Part shown: positions 36,032-48,186 of the stretch, piece after piece | How the letters are laid out: every line of letters begins with the position of its first letter | Numbering within the stretch: position 1 is the stretch's first letter | From: Circinella minor | Lineage: Eukaryota; Mucoromycota; Mucoromycetes; Mucorales; Lichtheimiaceae | Assembly (NCBI GenBank): GCA_016758965.1 | Contig: JAEPRB010000033.1 | Span: 62,001-126,000 of the forward strand | Direction: 5' to 3' | Length of the DNA: 64,000 nt | Notes under the pieces: generated by a model | Told to the model about the DNA's origin: nothing | Databases searched by the model: none | The model's input: only the letters and a program-made list of their open reading frames with translations | Made by a program: the position numbers and the translations under genes

Positions 36032-38334
36032 ACTTTTTTTTTATATCGTTTTCCAAATAACCTTCCTTTTTTTACTATTCACACAACCATTACGCATTTT
36101 TCCCTCCATCTCGATTTTATTACTCCGTTTGTTTTACGCAACTCCCCACCATATATACACATCTACACAACGCTTTTTCATAGCGCTCTTTGTTTATATG
36201 TCAAATAGCAACACATATACTCTGTCCTCCCCAAAAATTTTTATTATACATCATTCAAAGAAAGACATCATCTAATTAAACGCATATCATACTTTTTTTA
36301 ACGACATATAATAATAGATATATAACCAGATCTAATTGTGATAAGGTATCTAGTCGATCTCTCGCAATTTACATACCAAAAAAAAGATAGTGTTTTAGGA
36401 ACGTACTCTTTTTGTAACTAATGTTGCACACACATACAATTTATTTATACAAACTGTCAACCATCAGGGTTGTCATGCTAGGGCGGAGGCGAAATAATGT
36501 CAATCAATAGTAGATTGATGATAAATAAAATAAGAATGATTGTTATAACGTAAACCTGATGAGCGCACAAAAAAATCGAACTATTTATTATTATGGTAAT
36601 CAGAGATTAAACAAAAAATAGCTTTCTGCAAAATATTATCTCATTGATCATGATTAAAAATGCAAAAAAACAAAAAACAAATCTAGACCATTTTTCATTT
36701 TTTTTTTTTTTGTTTATTTGATTACATCCATGCGCCGCATCATACTATAATAGCAATTACAGTTATATTTTCAAACTTAAACTACTGAACCATATTAATT
36801 ATATCCAGCATATGCGTTTGTATGTAGTTATGTAGATGTATATGAAAGACAATAAATGATTATTGCATATTTATATAGTAAGTTTAACTGACTAATTTTT
36901 AAATGTTTGAACAGAATACCACAATAAATTCATCATATGTCTAATTATAATATATAAATAGATATGTACAAACAAAGATATTCAATGAAATTTAGTATAT
37001 ATCCCTTTTGATATAAAGAAGATAAAATTAATATGCTGAAGGAGACAGAACAATAGTAGTGTACATACTATTGTCAGCTGATAAAGAAAAACGTCTATTT
37101 TATGAAACTTCAAATCTCTCCATGAAGATAATGCATTAAAAGTTGGTAATTTAGTTCACCTCTCGCTTCATATAAATTGAAATATTCCGATTATGGGTAT
37201 TCAGTACCATGGGTTATGCGCACAACAAAAAAGGACTTTATATGTAGGCTGTTATTTTTGTATCTAGAATAATTACTTCTCAGCCCTCATCTAATACCTA
37301 TTTTATAGCTACACTGTTAAAAAAGACAAACAAGAATTTACGATTCTCATCTTTATTTTTGGAAATTTATATACAGCTTGTCCCTAATAAAGTCTCATTC
37401 TTGTTTGAGAAGAAGTTGAATTTTACAATGCATACATAGTGTTTATATTATTATGTTAATGAAGAGAAGGAGATAAAGCACGTACCACGTGGTGCATCAG
37501 TACATAAGAAAGCAAAGAAAAACTACAAAAACACGAGAACAATACTGTATTGATTTAGATGGACACTGATATATCGGCCCGAAATATATTATAGAACTAC
37601 AGGTTTATTTATTACTGTAGATTTTTGCATTGATTTTATTTTGACATGTCAAAATTCCTGATGTTTTTGTTCTTCCATTATGTTCTCTTCACACATACCC
37701 GAAATGCCTGATCTCCTTCACTTTCTTTACTCTTTTTTGTCGCCCTCTCTTTAACCCACTCACCTCCCCCAACCATCTTTTTGCTTTTTGCTTTTTAATA
37801 AGGATATAGCATCTCTCTCTATTTATACTCTACATGTTTTTACTTTCTCTCATACTTTAAATTTTCTTTGTATTTGACGCCTCACCCCCACTTTTTTTTA
37901 TCATAAGTTTAAACTTTATAAATAAGTGCTGGAATAAGAAAGGATAAAACAGCACCTAATTTAAAAAAAATATATGATCATTTACATAAATATACATTAC
38001 TAATAGCAATACTCAATATAACTTACCAACTCTTATATGTTTATGAATAATGCAGTATCATTCAACCACAACACACGTACGTCTCGAGTAGCATCAGCCT
38101 TGTTTCTATTTTTTTTCTCAAAAAAACAAAATAACAAGTTATGATGATGTTGTAACATGTGCGTCTGAATTTTTTTTTTCTAAAATGACTGTTCAATATG
38201 TTCGCTTTACTCAACTTCAAATTATTATATAAAAGACAAATTACCATTCCATGTTATATTTTAAGCTTTTCTTCTTTTTCTTACTACACGGTTACACTTT
38301 CTTTCTCTTACTGACAAGCCATTTCATTGTTATT
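36032..38334. other. AT-rich intergenic region
   Basis: Terminator region of the CAS1-type gene, then about 2 kb with no credible exon. From 37690 to 37880 the plus strand is pyrimidine-rich with C-rich patches, a promoter-like composition ahead of the zinc-knuckle mini-gene. Confidence 0.45.
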
Positions 38335-38631
38335 ATGCCTTTTGTCATAAAGCCGGTAAATTTAAGTGGTCCTCAATGGTATGTAAAGTTTTATTTACCA
38401 TAGTTACAATACCCATCTACTTTATTAACTCGTGCTATGCTGTTGCTATGATATACTATAAATGTGTATTATCTAGCAATCACATTAATAGCTCTGTGTA
38501 CATTGAAAATTAAAACCACCCTCACAGCGATTGTTGGATTACTAAAAATAATATCTATGTATCTTACTGTCATTAGTACTTGGTGCGGTAAATATGGTCA
38601 TGCCAAATTAGCCTGTCCTTATCTAAAATGA
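38335..38631 (+). CDS. 32-residue CCHC zinc-knuckle mini-protein
   Basis: Exon 1 (38335-38378) starts at an ATG and encodes MPFVIKPVNLSGPQ plus two bases; the donor is GTATGT. Exon 2 (38577-38631) follows the acceptor CATTAG, completes a Cys codon and encodes CTWCGKYGHAKLACPYLK, then TGA. The joined product has a perfect C-x2-C-x4-H-x4-C zinc knuckle in which the first Cys is created by the splice itself. Zinc knuckles bind single-stranded nucleic acid in retroviral-type Gag, Gis2/CNBP and RNA-processing factors. A free-standing knuckle of 32 residues is unusual. It may be a genuine microprotein, one isoform of a longer gene, or a relic of a retroelement or transposase. The upstream pyrimidine-rich leader supports transcription. 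Confidence is moderate. Confidence 0.5.
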
Positions 38632-40042
38632 TGTACAATAAAACAATGCAATGTGCTATCATTATAATCAAACAGTCCATCACGCAGCAAAACTTCTTAT
38701 ATCAATAAACCACTATCAACGAATTGTATATTGAAAAAATACATTTTTATTTTATACTATATATTTTTTCTTTTTCTTCCTTTTTTATTATAGCCATGCA
38801 TACATACGTAACAATATTCTACATATACTGCCAACGCAGAATATCAAATTATTATACTCCAACATTTCAACTCTAAAGTCAAAAAAAAAAAAAAAAAAAA
38901 AAAAAAAACGTCCAATGAAAAGTCTTCGTGACACACATGCACATCTACCCTTTTAATTTCAACTACTAATTCTATTCCTTTTGATTATTTTTTACACATC
39001 AAGATTGTGCATATGTCCCTTTTATTTTATCTTCCATAACTCACGTGTTTTATACACAAATCAACAACTTTTTTTTACTGTAAATATTTCCAATCTCTCT
39101 TCTGCGTACAGATGACTTTTTTTCCCTTCTTAACCTCTTCAAATTGCACCGATTTTTTTTTACTACGTAGTATACTAATCAAAACAAATTATCATTATCA
39201 TTAGTATTCTATATTAATAATAAAAAGAATTATGAACATTACCTTTAAAGTATATTTTCTGTGATATCCGTTATTACACTAATAACTCTATTTTTTCCTG
39301 TTGTTGTCTTGCTTTATTGGGTCTATTTTTCTTGTATGTTTTTTCGTATCCTGTTTTAAAATAATGCAACTTTTTTTTTTGCTTTAATCATTCTATTTCA
39401 TTATCATAGTGAAAACATTCATAATGGTAACAGAAATCAACCATTATTATTATTGGCTGGTCTTTAAAGTCATATTATATTATATGACAACTAGAAAAAC
39501 AATAAATCTTCTGCAATGTGCTGATCATCTGGCTTGTCCAAGGACAGCAGCATGTTTTTTTTTAAGAAGAAACATAATATACATCCAGGGATGGATCGAC
39601 AACATTTTAACACTTTAAAAGACTATAAGTTGAAAATTCATCTGCAGTAAAAAGAAGACAAAAAAAAGAGAGGGTCTAGATTTTCTTGTTCTTTTTTTTT
39701 TTTTGCCTTTTAAAATCATCATTAGTAATTATACCTCTTATGTTATGTGAATCTAAAATACATAAACACGCAGAACCATCTCATGACTTTTTCATCAATT
39801 ACTATTATATGTAATAATATCAAGATGATACCAATGATAAAGTAGGACAATGTATATTATAATGTTTTTCTCATATATATATAAATAATAGGAGAAAAAG
39901 TAATTTACTTTGCTGTTCCTGAAGATAAAGAAAATTCCGATGGCTATTTTTTGATATTGAAAGGAGAGAATATCCTCCCATCTTTTTTTTTTTTTTTTTT
40001 TTGTTAGCTTATAACAAACAATCATAATTATTTATATTTTTA
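38632..40042. other. AT-rich intergenic region with poly-A tract
   Basis: Spacer with a 28-nt A-run and many T-runs. A plus-strand frame at 39409-39618 is open but not convincing. A T-run at 39983-40002 precedes the next gene. Confidence 0.45.
38881..38908. repeat. Poly-A tract, 28 nt
   Basis: Uninterrupted run of 28 A on the plus strand. It could be a retroposon tail or simple slippage; no transposable element body is visible next to it. Confidence 0.9.
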
Positions 40043-40540
40043 ATGGAGATTGGTAAACGTCCTACCACACGTCAAAGAAGACAATTACCTATTGCATTCG
40101 AAGCCATTCCGAAACGTCATTCTGAACAACGTGTTTTACCAATTTTGACATCTACATTAGCTACTACCAGTTACAAATATGGGAATGACCGAGATGAACA
40201 ACAAAATGAAAACAAAGAAGAAGAGGAAGATCATACATTCCTGGAACGATCAAGTTCTCGGAGTTCTGACTGGGCAGGACATCTTCGACGAAGACGGAAA
40301 AATACGCGGCAAATTAATGCTATGGAACGACGACAGGTGACAATAGATGATAATACAACGACAAGACAAAGACGACAAAAGAATGAAATTATTAGTGATT
40401 CTAAACATCAATTTTTAATTCAAATGCTTATATGGATTGGTTGTGGTGGATGGGGAATTTTCTTAATATTTCGTATTGTATATAGTATTTGGTTAGGTGA
40501 TTATGAAAAACTTAATGTAATTCATTTTTTAACTCATTAA
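40043..40540 (+). CDS. Basic protein with C-terminal membrane segment, family unknown
   Basis: A single-exon frame of 165 residues begins MEIGKRPTTRQRRQLPIAFE. The first 125 residues are highly charged, with many Arg/Lys clusters, an acidic KEEEEDH patch and a Ser/Arg stretch (LERSSSRSSDW). A hydrophobic segment (FLIQMLIWIGCGGWGIFLIF, about residues 128-147, extending to YSIWLG) lies near the C-terminus and leaves only a short tail. This layout suggests a tail-anchored protein facing the cytosol or nucleoplasm. Codon composition and length support a real gene. I recognise no family. Splicing in the 5' region cannot be excluded, since T-rich sequence lies immediately upstream. Confidence 0.6.
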   Translation: MEIGKRPTTRQRRQLPIAFEAIPKRHSEQRVLPILTSTLATTSYKYGNDRDEQQNENKEEEEDHTFLERSSSRSSDWAGHLRRRRKNTRQINAMERRQVTIDDNTTTRQRRQKNEIISDSKHQFLIQMLIWIGCGGWGIFLIFRIVYSIWLGDYEKLNVIHFLTH

Positions 40541-41049
40541 AAAGCAAGAGAGTGTGATTATTTATAATTATTATTCTGTGGTAAGGAGTAGTAAAGAAGG
40601 TAAAAAAAAAAAAAAAAACAAAGATAAGTTACATATTACTGTACTTTACAAAAAATGTGTTCTGTTGGTATTAGTGATTGAAGAACAAGTCGGATGGACA
40701 TGAACAAAAAATAAGTCAGCTGATAACAAAGAATTCTATGTAATCCAATAAAATCTATGGGGGTCGTGAGCGTATATCTTTTGCTGTTGTTGTTGTTGTT
40801 GTTGTTGTTATTCTTGTGTTGTTAAAAAAAAGTAGTGGTGTGTGAATTTGATAGATTCTTTTATAAATTCGTTTCGATATTTAAATCTTTAATTTTTTTT
40901 TTAACAAACGCCTTCCTCTCTCTTTTTCTTTTCTCTTTTCTTCTTTTCTTTTTTTTATTTTTTTTTTAAAAAAAAAGTTATATATATTTTAATTCCGTGT
41001 CGCATGACGATGCTTTTGCTTGCTTGATCCGTCTGTTGTATAAACAATA
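40541..41049. other. Intergenic region with TTG repeat
   Basis: AT-rich spacer with a (TTG)n microsatellite at 40785-40808 and, just before 41050, a pyrimidine-rich leader (40890-40970). No gene seen. Confidence 0.5.
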
Positions 41050-41797
41050 ATGACATTTGATCGACACGCCCAGCATCCATATAATTACGGTCAGCCATAT
41101 CAACCATCTCAACAGCAACAAACAACACAACACCCACAGCAGCCACCTTATTCCCCTCCACAAGACCAACAGCAACAGCAACAACAACAACAGCCTTATT
41201 TAGGTGCACCATTACCATGGCCACCACCTTCTTCAGGTAGCGGTCTTGTAGGTACAGATATAAATACTTATGGTCAACTTATACCTTCAATATCATCACC
41301 AACAGCGACGACAGCAACCACATCAACACCAACTACTAATAATACTATTCCAGGGACTAGTAGCAGCACGACAACCACATGTAATACACAACAACAAGAA
41401 CAGATTGAAGTAACAAAATCAACACAAGAAGATCCTAATAAACAATATCATCCTGAATGGGGTGTATTACGCGAACAAGACTTTCATCCTCTTGCGTTAA
41501 AACATCAACGCGATCTTGAAAATCATTTTCAGAATGGCACAAGAATTGCCGACTTTTATTTTTGGCAAGCAAATCTGGGGGGTTACTGTATGGCTGATAT
41601 GAACCAAAGTAATATATTCATATGTCAATATTTGAAAGAAAGAAAGAAAGAAAGAAAAAATCAAATACGCGTCTCTAAATATATTCATTTTATTAGATAT
41701 CGTTGTTTCATCTGAAGGTGTCTTTGTACTTGTGAGACGTATGGTAGAAGGTGCACCACATCCAGGTCGAAAGAAAAAGAAACGTGGTATGGATTAA
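41050..41797 (+). CDS. Q/P/T-rich protein with a conserved C-terminal domain, family unknown
   Basis: Two exons (41050-41608 and 41697-41797) give 219 residues. Residues 1-135 are low complexity: Gln and Pro runs, then Thr/Ser runs. The C-terminal 85 residues look folded (QYHPEWGVLREQDFHPLALK; QNGTRIADFYFWQANLGGYC) and continue across the intron to IVVSSEGVFVLVRRMVEGAP and a basic end (GRKKKKRGMD) that could be a nuclear localisation signal. I could not assign a family. A nuclear co-regulator would fit the composition, but that is inference. The intron contains a GAAA repeat (about 41634-41656). Confidence 0.65.
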
Positions 41798-42170
41798 CAT
41801 TATTCTCTTTCTTGTTTTTTTTTTTTGTGTGTTACGCGCGTACACTACACCCCTTGGATCCCTTTTTTTTTCTTGATTTTTTTTCTTTTACCCCTTTTTT
41901 GTTCAAACACTCACTTTTATTTACTTTATATGTTTTATTATAAATGTATAGATAAACAATAATCTTCTAATTTAATGAATTACAGCTCTTAAACTATACT
42001 TCATTAATATGAAAAAAAAAAACTTTAAACGAAACAAAAAAAAAAAAACGCGGGAAAATGAAATCGCATCTTGTTTATTTTATGACAATAGTACCTTTTC
42101 TCTATTACACACAAACATATACACATACGCACATCACTGTTATATGTAAACATACGCACCCCTTTACATA

Positions 42171-42192
42171 CACACACACACACACACACACA
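42171..42192. repeat. (CA)11 microsatellite
   Basis: Perfect CA dinucleotide repeat in intergenic DNA. Confidence 0.9.
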
Positions 42193-43750
42193 TAACATTT
42201 AAATCTTCCAATACTTTCGTTTTGCTTGTATAATAATAATATTGATAATAACTTTATAATAATGAAAGGACTTATTCTTTAATTATTTTATTTATTTTAT
42301 TTATGTCATTTTCTTTATAATTGATTTTTTTTTTCAAGAAAAAAAAAGGAAAGAGTTAAAATCACCCACACTCTTCCTTTTTTTTGTACCTTACTATTAT
42401 TATAAGTGGGGAGAAACCAAAAAACTTCTACCTTTTTCTTTGTGTTTTTTTTTTTGCCATGTCGATCAATCCTATCAGTTACTTTCCTTTCTTTTGTTTT
42501 TGCAGGACGCGTCTCTTAGCATCAATTTGTTTTTTGTTTTTTGTTTTCTTTTTTATAGTTTCATCTTTTAATAGATAAAAAATTATAGTTGTATGATATA
42601 CCTTGTAATATAATAATAATAAACATTGTGTGTTATTTTATTACTGGTAATTTCTTTCCATTATCATTTCTTTATTTAGTAAAGTATGATGTAACAGAAG
42701 AAAATAATAAGAGGAAAAATGCTGGCGTAAAAATAAGGTACTTGTAACCATATAACATGACTACCTTTGGATAGATTAGCAAATCATGAAAAGGAACCCG
42801 AAACTTATACATAACACCTTGCAGCTATATATAAAATAGCCCTTAATTTTTTCTAAGGAGAAAGAAAAAGGTAACTATATGGTTATCTTCTCATCTCATC
42901 TTCAAGTACTATTATTATTATATTACGGTTATATTCATTTTATCAATAACAATATTGTAAAATTAATATATAGTCAGCCTGTGAAATGAATTAACAAATC
43001 AATACAGAAAGATAAAGAAAAGAAATGGATCTCAAGAAGATAAAGTTTCATGTACATGCAAGTTGATATAAATAGTTAGTCTGTGTTTTATTAAATTGAT
43101 TTTAACATCATAGCCGGATTAATACCAGGAATTTCCTCCCCCCCCTTTCTACTTTATATACAATATTTATTATTATATTCATAATCTTCTAGACCAAGCA
43201 GTAATTTATCGAAATAATATAAAAATTCAAAAATGTTACGAATGGATTTGTTTGGTTTAAAAATAAGTGGTTAAAGCATGTACTTTGTCTTACACATGCG
43301 TTATGCATACATTGTCAAACAAGAAAAAAAAAATAGAACATTGCATACATAATAGAATGATAACAAACTTTGTTCAGTTACCGCATTTTTAAAAAAATAT
43401 ATGTAATGGCATGTGAATACTTTATTATGACATGACTCATAATAAATAATAAGTATAATAACTTTTATTGAATTATGCAGTTATGATTTGAATAGAATAA
43501 CCTTTTTTTTTTCTTATCGATCAGCATTATGTTGTTGTTTTTTCTGGAGTTTAGGATTATCAAATTTGCTAGAATTGATTTTGAGTTTCAGTGTCATGCG
43601 AACAATCATAAATAAAAAAACATTAAAATATAATTCTTCTTTTGATTTATTCTTAGCAATATAACAAGTGCTAACAACGATGATATTAACCTGTTAGTAA
43701 ACTCCACGCTTATCCGCATTTTCGGGAGAAGTAATCTGCATTACGTAGAA

Positions 43751-43752
<2 letters not shown>

Positions 43753-43786
<34 letters not shown>

Positions 43787-43840
43787 TTTGGGGCAATTTT
43801 TTTTTTTTTTTTGGGTTTTTTAAAAAAAAAAAAAGGTTTT

Positions 43841-43894
<54 letters not shown>

Positions 43895-43899
43895 TAAAA

Positions 43900-43947
<48 letters not shown>
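43753..43947. repeat. 195-nt poly-T/poly-A low-complexity tract
   Basis: Starts with 33 T, then short GTTTGGGGCAA and GGG interruptions, alternating long A and T runs, and ends in a T-run that merges into a TTTTTTAG acceptor-like site. Such a composition is typical of assembly or polishing artefacts at a difficult junction, though a real low-complexity tract cannot be excluded. Confidence 0.9.
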
Positions 43948-43949
<2 letters not shown>

Positions 43950-44482
43950 TACATGGACTAAATATGCTGTTATTTCAATTGTTGGATCCATGGTTGCATG
44001 GTATATTTTCTTACCTGTTGTATCTTATATTGGACCTGCTATTTCAAGTGGTGTTTTCCCTGAATATAAGGGTATTGTTCCCATGCTTTGGGGTAATGCA
44101 AACTTTTGGTTATTTATCATTTTAGTACCTTTTATTTGTAATCTTCGTGATTTCTTATGGAAATAGTAAGTATATATATATATATGAATTGACAGAGAGA
44201 GTGAGAGAGAGAAAGAGGAAAGATAAAAGTTGTTCTAACTAATTATTCTTTAGTATAAAACGTATGTATCGACCTTTACCTTATCATTTCGTTCAAGAAA
44301 TTCAAAAATATAATTTACCTGATTATCGACCTCGTATGGATCGTTTCCGTCAAGCTGTAAACAAAGTTCGAAGGATACAACGTCTTAAAAGAAACCGTGG
44401 TTACGCTTTCTCTCAAAATGATAGTGATCAAAACAAAATTATTCGTGCTTATGATACAACTATGGAAAAACCAAGAGGTTAA
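43950..44482 (+). CDS. DRS2: C-terminal end of a Drs2-type phospholipid-translocating P4-ATPase (5' part missing)
   Basis: Two exons are readable (43950-44165 and 44254-44482) and encode the last 147 residues or so. The first gives membrane helices (YAVISIVGSMVAWYIFLPVV and NANFWLFIILVPFICNLRDF). The second gives the hallmark cytosolic tail of the Drs2/ATP8A class (YRPLPYHFVQEIQKYNLPDY, then RPRMDRFRQAVNKVRRIQRL, RNRGYAFSQND and IIRAYDTTMEKPRG), which includes the regulatory autoinhibitory region. These enzymes flip phosphatidylserine from the lumenal to the cytosolic leaflet in Golgi and endosomal membranes. The catalytic domains, around 1,100 residues, are absent from the window: upstream there is only a homopolymer tract and spacer. 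It is either a misassembly or a truncated copy. The family call is secure; the status of the gene is not. Confidence 0.85.
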
Positions 44483-45194
44483 AAAAAAAAAAAGACTAAC
44501 AACAAAGAAGAGAAAAAAAAAATAACATTATACACAATTTTTTACTATTATTATTATTTTTTTTTTATTATTATTATTTTTATTATTATTTTTATTATTA
44601 TTTAGTATTTTATTATTATTTTTTCTTTTATATTTATATATATATATATATATATATTGAAATTGTTTGTTATTATTTTAGTTGGGCTTTTATATATATA
44701 TATATATATTATACATAACTTTTTTTTTTAAAAAAAAACCCCCCTATACCATTTTCACACATCGCACATACACACACCTCACTTACACTCACATGAAACC
44801 ATCAAAAAAAACCCCTCCAAAACTAATGGATAATATATATATTTCTTCTTTTGTAATATGTAAATCATATATTGAAGTTGTTTCTCTCTTTTTCTATTAT
44901 ATATATATATATATATACTCTTTTATTATTAATATTAGTTACTATTTTATATATTTTTTTCTTATTAATATACTAAGTAATACATCTTTTTTTTTTTTTT
45001 TTATGAATTTGTTTTCTATTAAATCTTATATAATGTAATCCATTTTAGACCCCCCCAAAAAGAAACTAATTAGCCACCACTCCCCCCCCCCACCTCCACC
45101 CTCTTCGGAATAAGAAAAAAATATGCTTCCATACGCGAAAAGAAAAACAAAAAAAAAAAACTTGTTTCGTTTTCTTTTCTTTAAATTAATAATA
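44483..45194. other. AT-rich intergenic region
   Basis: Terminator region of the flippase fragment, with ATT-rich and TA-rich tracts and T-runs, then the TOM7 leader with C-rich patches (45080-45100). No other gene. Confidence 0.55.
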
Positions 45195-45520
45195 ATGCAA
45201 GACTCAACAAAGGAATCCATTTGGAAGGTGAATATTTTTTATTTTAATTTCACTATTTTATAAACAAAAATAGAATCCTATTTTGATATTGATTGATATA
45301 TATATATTTTAAAATAGGTTATTGATGTTTCCAAGCAAATCATTCATTGGGGCTTTGTTCCTTTTGTTATTTACCTCGGTATGACCCGTAGTAACCCTAG
45401 ACCTTCTTTGCTCAAGTAAGTATAGAAATAGTTTTTTTTTTTTTTTGTTGGAAAAAAAGTTGAAAAGAATGGAGGAAACTTATAATTCATATTTATAGGC
45501 TCATTAGTCCTCTTGCTTAA
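45195..45520 (+). CDS. TOM7: Mitochondrial outer-membrane translocase subunit Tom7
   Basis: Three tiny exons (45195-45227, 45318-45415, 45499-45520) give 50 residues. The protein starts MQDSTKESIWKVIDVSKQII, has the membrane segment HWGFVPFVIYLGMTRS and ends NPRPSLLKLISPLA. The HWG...PFV.Y.G.TRS core and the PSL.KLISPLA end are characteristic of Tom7. Tom7 is a small tail-anchored subunit of the TOM complex in the outer mitochondrial membrane and tunes complex assembly and dissociation. Splice phases are consistent (0, then 2). The exons are too short to stand out as open frames, so the gene is easily missed. Confidence 0.93.
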
Positions 45521-45775
45521 AAGAGGTTTTTGTTATATATATATATAAAAGAATAAAAACTTTTTTTAAAATGTCACTAAACAACAACAACAATATCGAC
45601 CAATTAACAAACCCTTATCCATTCATATACGATTATTATTATATATATATTTCAAACAAAACAAAAAAAAAACTATCCTCTTTGCAACTACAATCTCCCC
45701 CCGCCCCTTCAATTTTTCAAAAAAGCAACTTTCAATAAATTGTATATATATACATTCTCAAATGATTAGGAATTT

Positions 45776-47527
45776 TTAAAAGTTTATTTTACAAATATGA
45801 ACTTTACGTTTCAAAAGAATATCTGGAGTAGATACTATTTGAAGAATCCTGTTGTTCTTGTTACTATGGATATCGTCATGGAAAGAAGCTTCTATGGATA
45901 AATAATCAAGTTGCTTAATACCATTGACAACACCTGTATTACATTCAAAATCCAATAATTCCATTAATTTAATTTTTTTCAATTCTTGTATCATTTCTTG
46001 TATGGCTAATTCTGTTTCTTGTGTATTTTTTTGATTCGTACGCCATCCAGATAATGATAAATGTTCCAAATTACTAACACATGGTTTAATACATTCTCTC
46101 CATACACGTGCTGTATAAGCATTACATCGACCAAGACATAATGATTTTAAACTAACAAGAAAACGAAGTGATTGATATCGTTCAACCAATGTATCATCTA
46201 TTTGTCTTGTTAATCTACGTAAATGGTGTCGTCTTGGTTGTTGTTGTAATAAAGGTAATCCAATGACTTCATTTTCTATTTGATTGTGTTGTAATTGAAG
46301 TGGATTATTATGAGGTAAAGAAAATAAGGATTGTATTTCTTCTCGATCATAAACACCCATCATTCGAAATTCTTTTAATGTCGTTGATAATGTTCTTCGT
46401 GTACGTCGATCACTTAAAGTGAATGCATAATTCGTATGTTCACATGATTCTCGAAATCGTAAATCCAAGACTTGTAATTGATGTAAATCAGCAAAGAAAT
46501 CAAACATCATATAACGACCATTTGTTCGAATTTTATCACAACGTAAAACTTGTAAAGAAGGAGTATATCGAATCAAATCAATAATATCATCAAAATACAT
46601 TCTTGCCATAAAAAGTCTTGTTATATTTTTTAATATAGATGCATTGTTGTTGGCGAATGATTGTTGTATGGTTGGAATCAAGTTATTTCTTTTTTTACTT
46701 TTTCTGTTGCTAGTAAGATGACTCTGATCCAACATACGAATCGTACTTGTATATAAAAGTTGACGTTGGATTTGATGTGTTGGATGTTGATTTATTAAGT
46801 AAAGTATATCTAAAAATGAATCCCATTTTTCTAAAAGATTTCGCCACTAAAATTATATATTAATAATTAATCGATTTTCCAACTAAACATTTCCCCCCCC
46901 CCAAATTTTATTACTTACTAGAATTGGATCTAATACTATATCATGCCATCGTTTACATACTTTTGATATAATGGATAATGTTTTAATATTATTACAATAT
47001 TCAAATATATGATATAAACAATCCACATTAAGTGAATTAACAGGTGATTCTTCATAAATAGCAGCCCATTCGTCTGAACAATATTCTTTTTTTCGTTTTT
47101 GTACTCTTGTTTGTGTTAATGAACTACAACTATTATTATTATTATTATTATTATTATTATCTTTACTATTACATTTGTCTTTTGATAATTTTGGTCGCTA
47201 AGTAATAATGAAAGGTGATTAGCTTAATTAAAAATAATAATTCTAAATGAATAAGAAAATCTTTTTTTTCTCTCTTTTTACCTGTGTTAATGGAGACATT
47301 AATCCTGTTGTAGTCATATGATTATTACGTGCTGTATTACTTCTTTTTAAAAGAGCATTCATATATGTATCGTCTCGATTGGTCATATTAATAGATAATA
47401 ATTTAGATTGTTTTCTTTTTTTTGGATTGTTGGCATCTTTTAAAAATTCTTTTGATAATTTTCTTTTTTCTTTTAAACGATTGGGATCATACACTTGAAG
47501 TGGTCTTCTTGAAGATGGTTTTTCCAT
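45776..47527 (-). CDS. F-box protein with leucine-rich C-terminal region
   Basis: Three minus-strand exons (47282-47527, 46919-47197, 45776-46846) give 531 residues. The N-terminal 120 residues are basic and polar, with an Asn run. The F-box lies at about 131-180 (SLNVDCLYHIFEYCNNIKTL, then SKVCKRWHDIVLDPILWRNL). The C-terminal 350 residues show irregular Leu-rich repeats (TPSLQVLRCDKIR; LHQLQVLDLRFRE; LVSLKSLCLGRCN; VSNLEHLSLSGWR). F-box proteins link Skp1-Cul1 ligases to substrates; the LRR part would select the target, which is unknown. F-box/LRR genes are numerous in Mucoromycota, from general knowledge. Exon 2 contains an (ATT)n stretch that encodes the Asn run. Confidence 0.85.
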
Positions 47528-48186
47528 TGGGAAATATTATATAAGATAATTCAAAAAAAAAAGAAAAAAAATATTAAAAGGTTCGCGTTTTAATTTAACA
47601 AAAAAAATTGTGGGTGTTAAAAAAAAAATGCGAATCATTTTTATTGATAAAGTCCCAATTCTTTTACTATTCTATTCACTTCACAGTAATTTTGAATGTA
47701 AAAAAAAAACAAGAAGAGTAAAGACAGGAAGAGGAAGGGATATTTTATATTTACAATAACTGATAGTAATAATAATAATAAGATAAAAAAAAAAATTGTA
47801 TATACATATAGAAGGGTAAAATATTATTATCTATACATTTTTCACTCTCCCCTAAATATATTGATAGAGGGGCCTGTGTGTTGCTTTTTTTTTGTAATTG
47901 TGGCCATTTGATAATAATTAGGATAATAAAAGGGGGGGAGGGAAGAGGTTTGGAAAGAAGGGTATATAAAATAGGATAAACAAATGAATTGAAACCATTT
48001 TATGTTATATCGTTACTATGGTTATTATTATTCCTATCGTCTTATCGTTTCGTATATCATATAAATAAATCTTTTGGGGTCGAGTAAATGATACCTAACA
48101 TGGAACGATTAAGGAGGTTTGGTATTTTTATTTTTATTTTGTCGTTTTGTGAATGACTTATTCTCGGGGTCATTTCAACCCAAAGT
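47528..48186. other. Intergenic region
   Basis: F-box gene promoter and spacer. A-rich and G-rich runs are present near 47925-47945. No gene recognised. Confidence 0.5.

Larger units (their letters stand above)
41798..43949. other. AT-rich region ending in an extreme homopolymer tract
   Basis: Spacer with a (CA)11 microsatellite at 42171-42192 and a short plus-strand frame near 42459 that looks like chance. No part of the flippase that should precede 43950 is visible here. The last 195 nt are almost pure T and A runs. Confidence 0.55.

Noticed and set aside
40955..41227. Val/Ala-rich minus-strand ORF overlapping the Q-rich gene
   Set aside because: Antisense of the CAA/CAG-rich first exon.
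42384..42578. Phe-rich plus-strand frame before the homopolymer tract
   Set aside because: Considered as an upstream flippase exon, but it bears no P4-ATPase motif and derives from T-runs.
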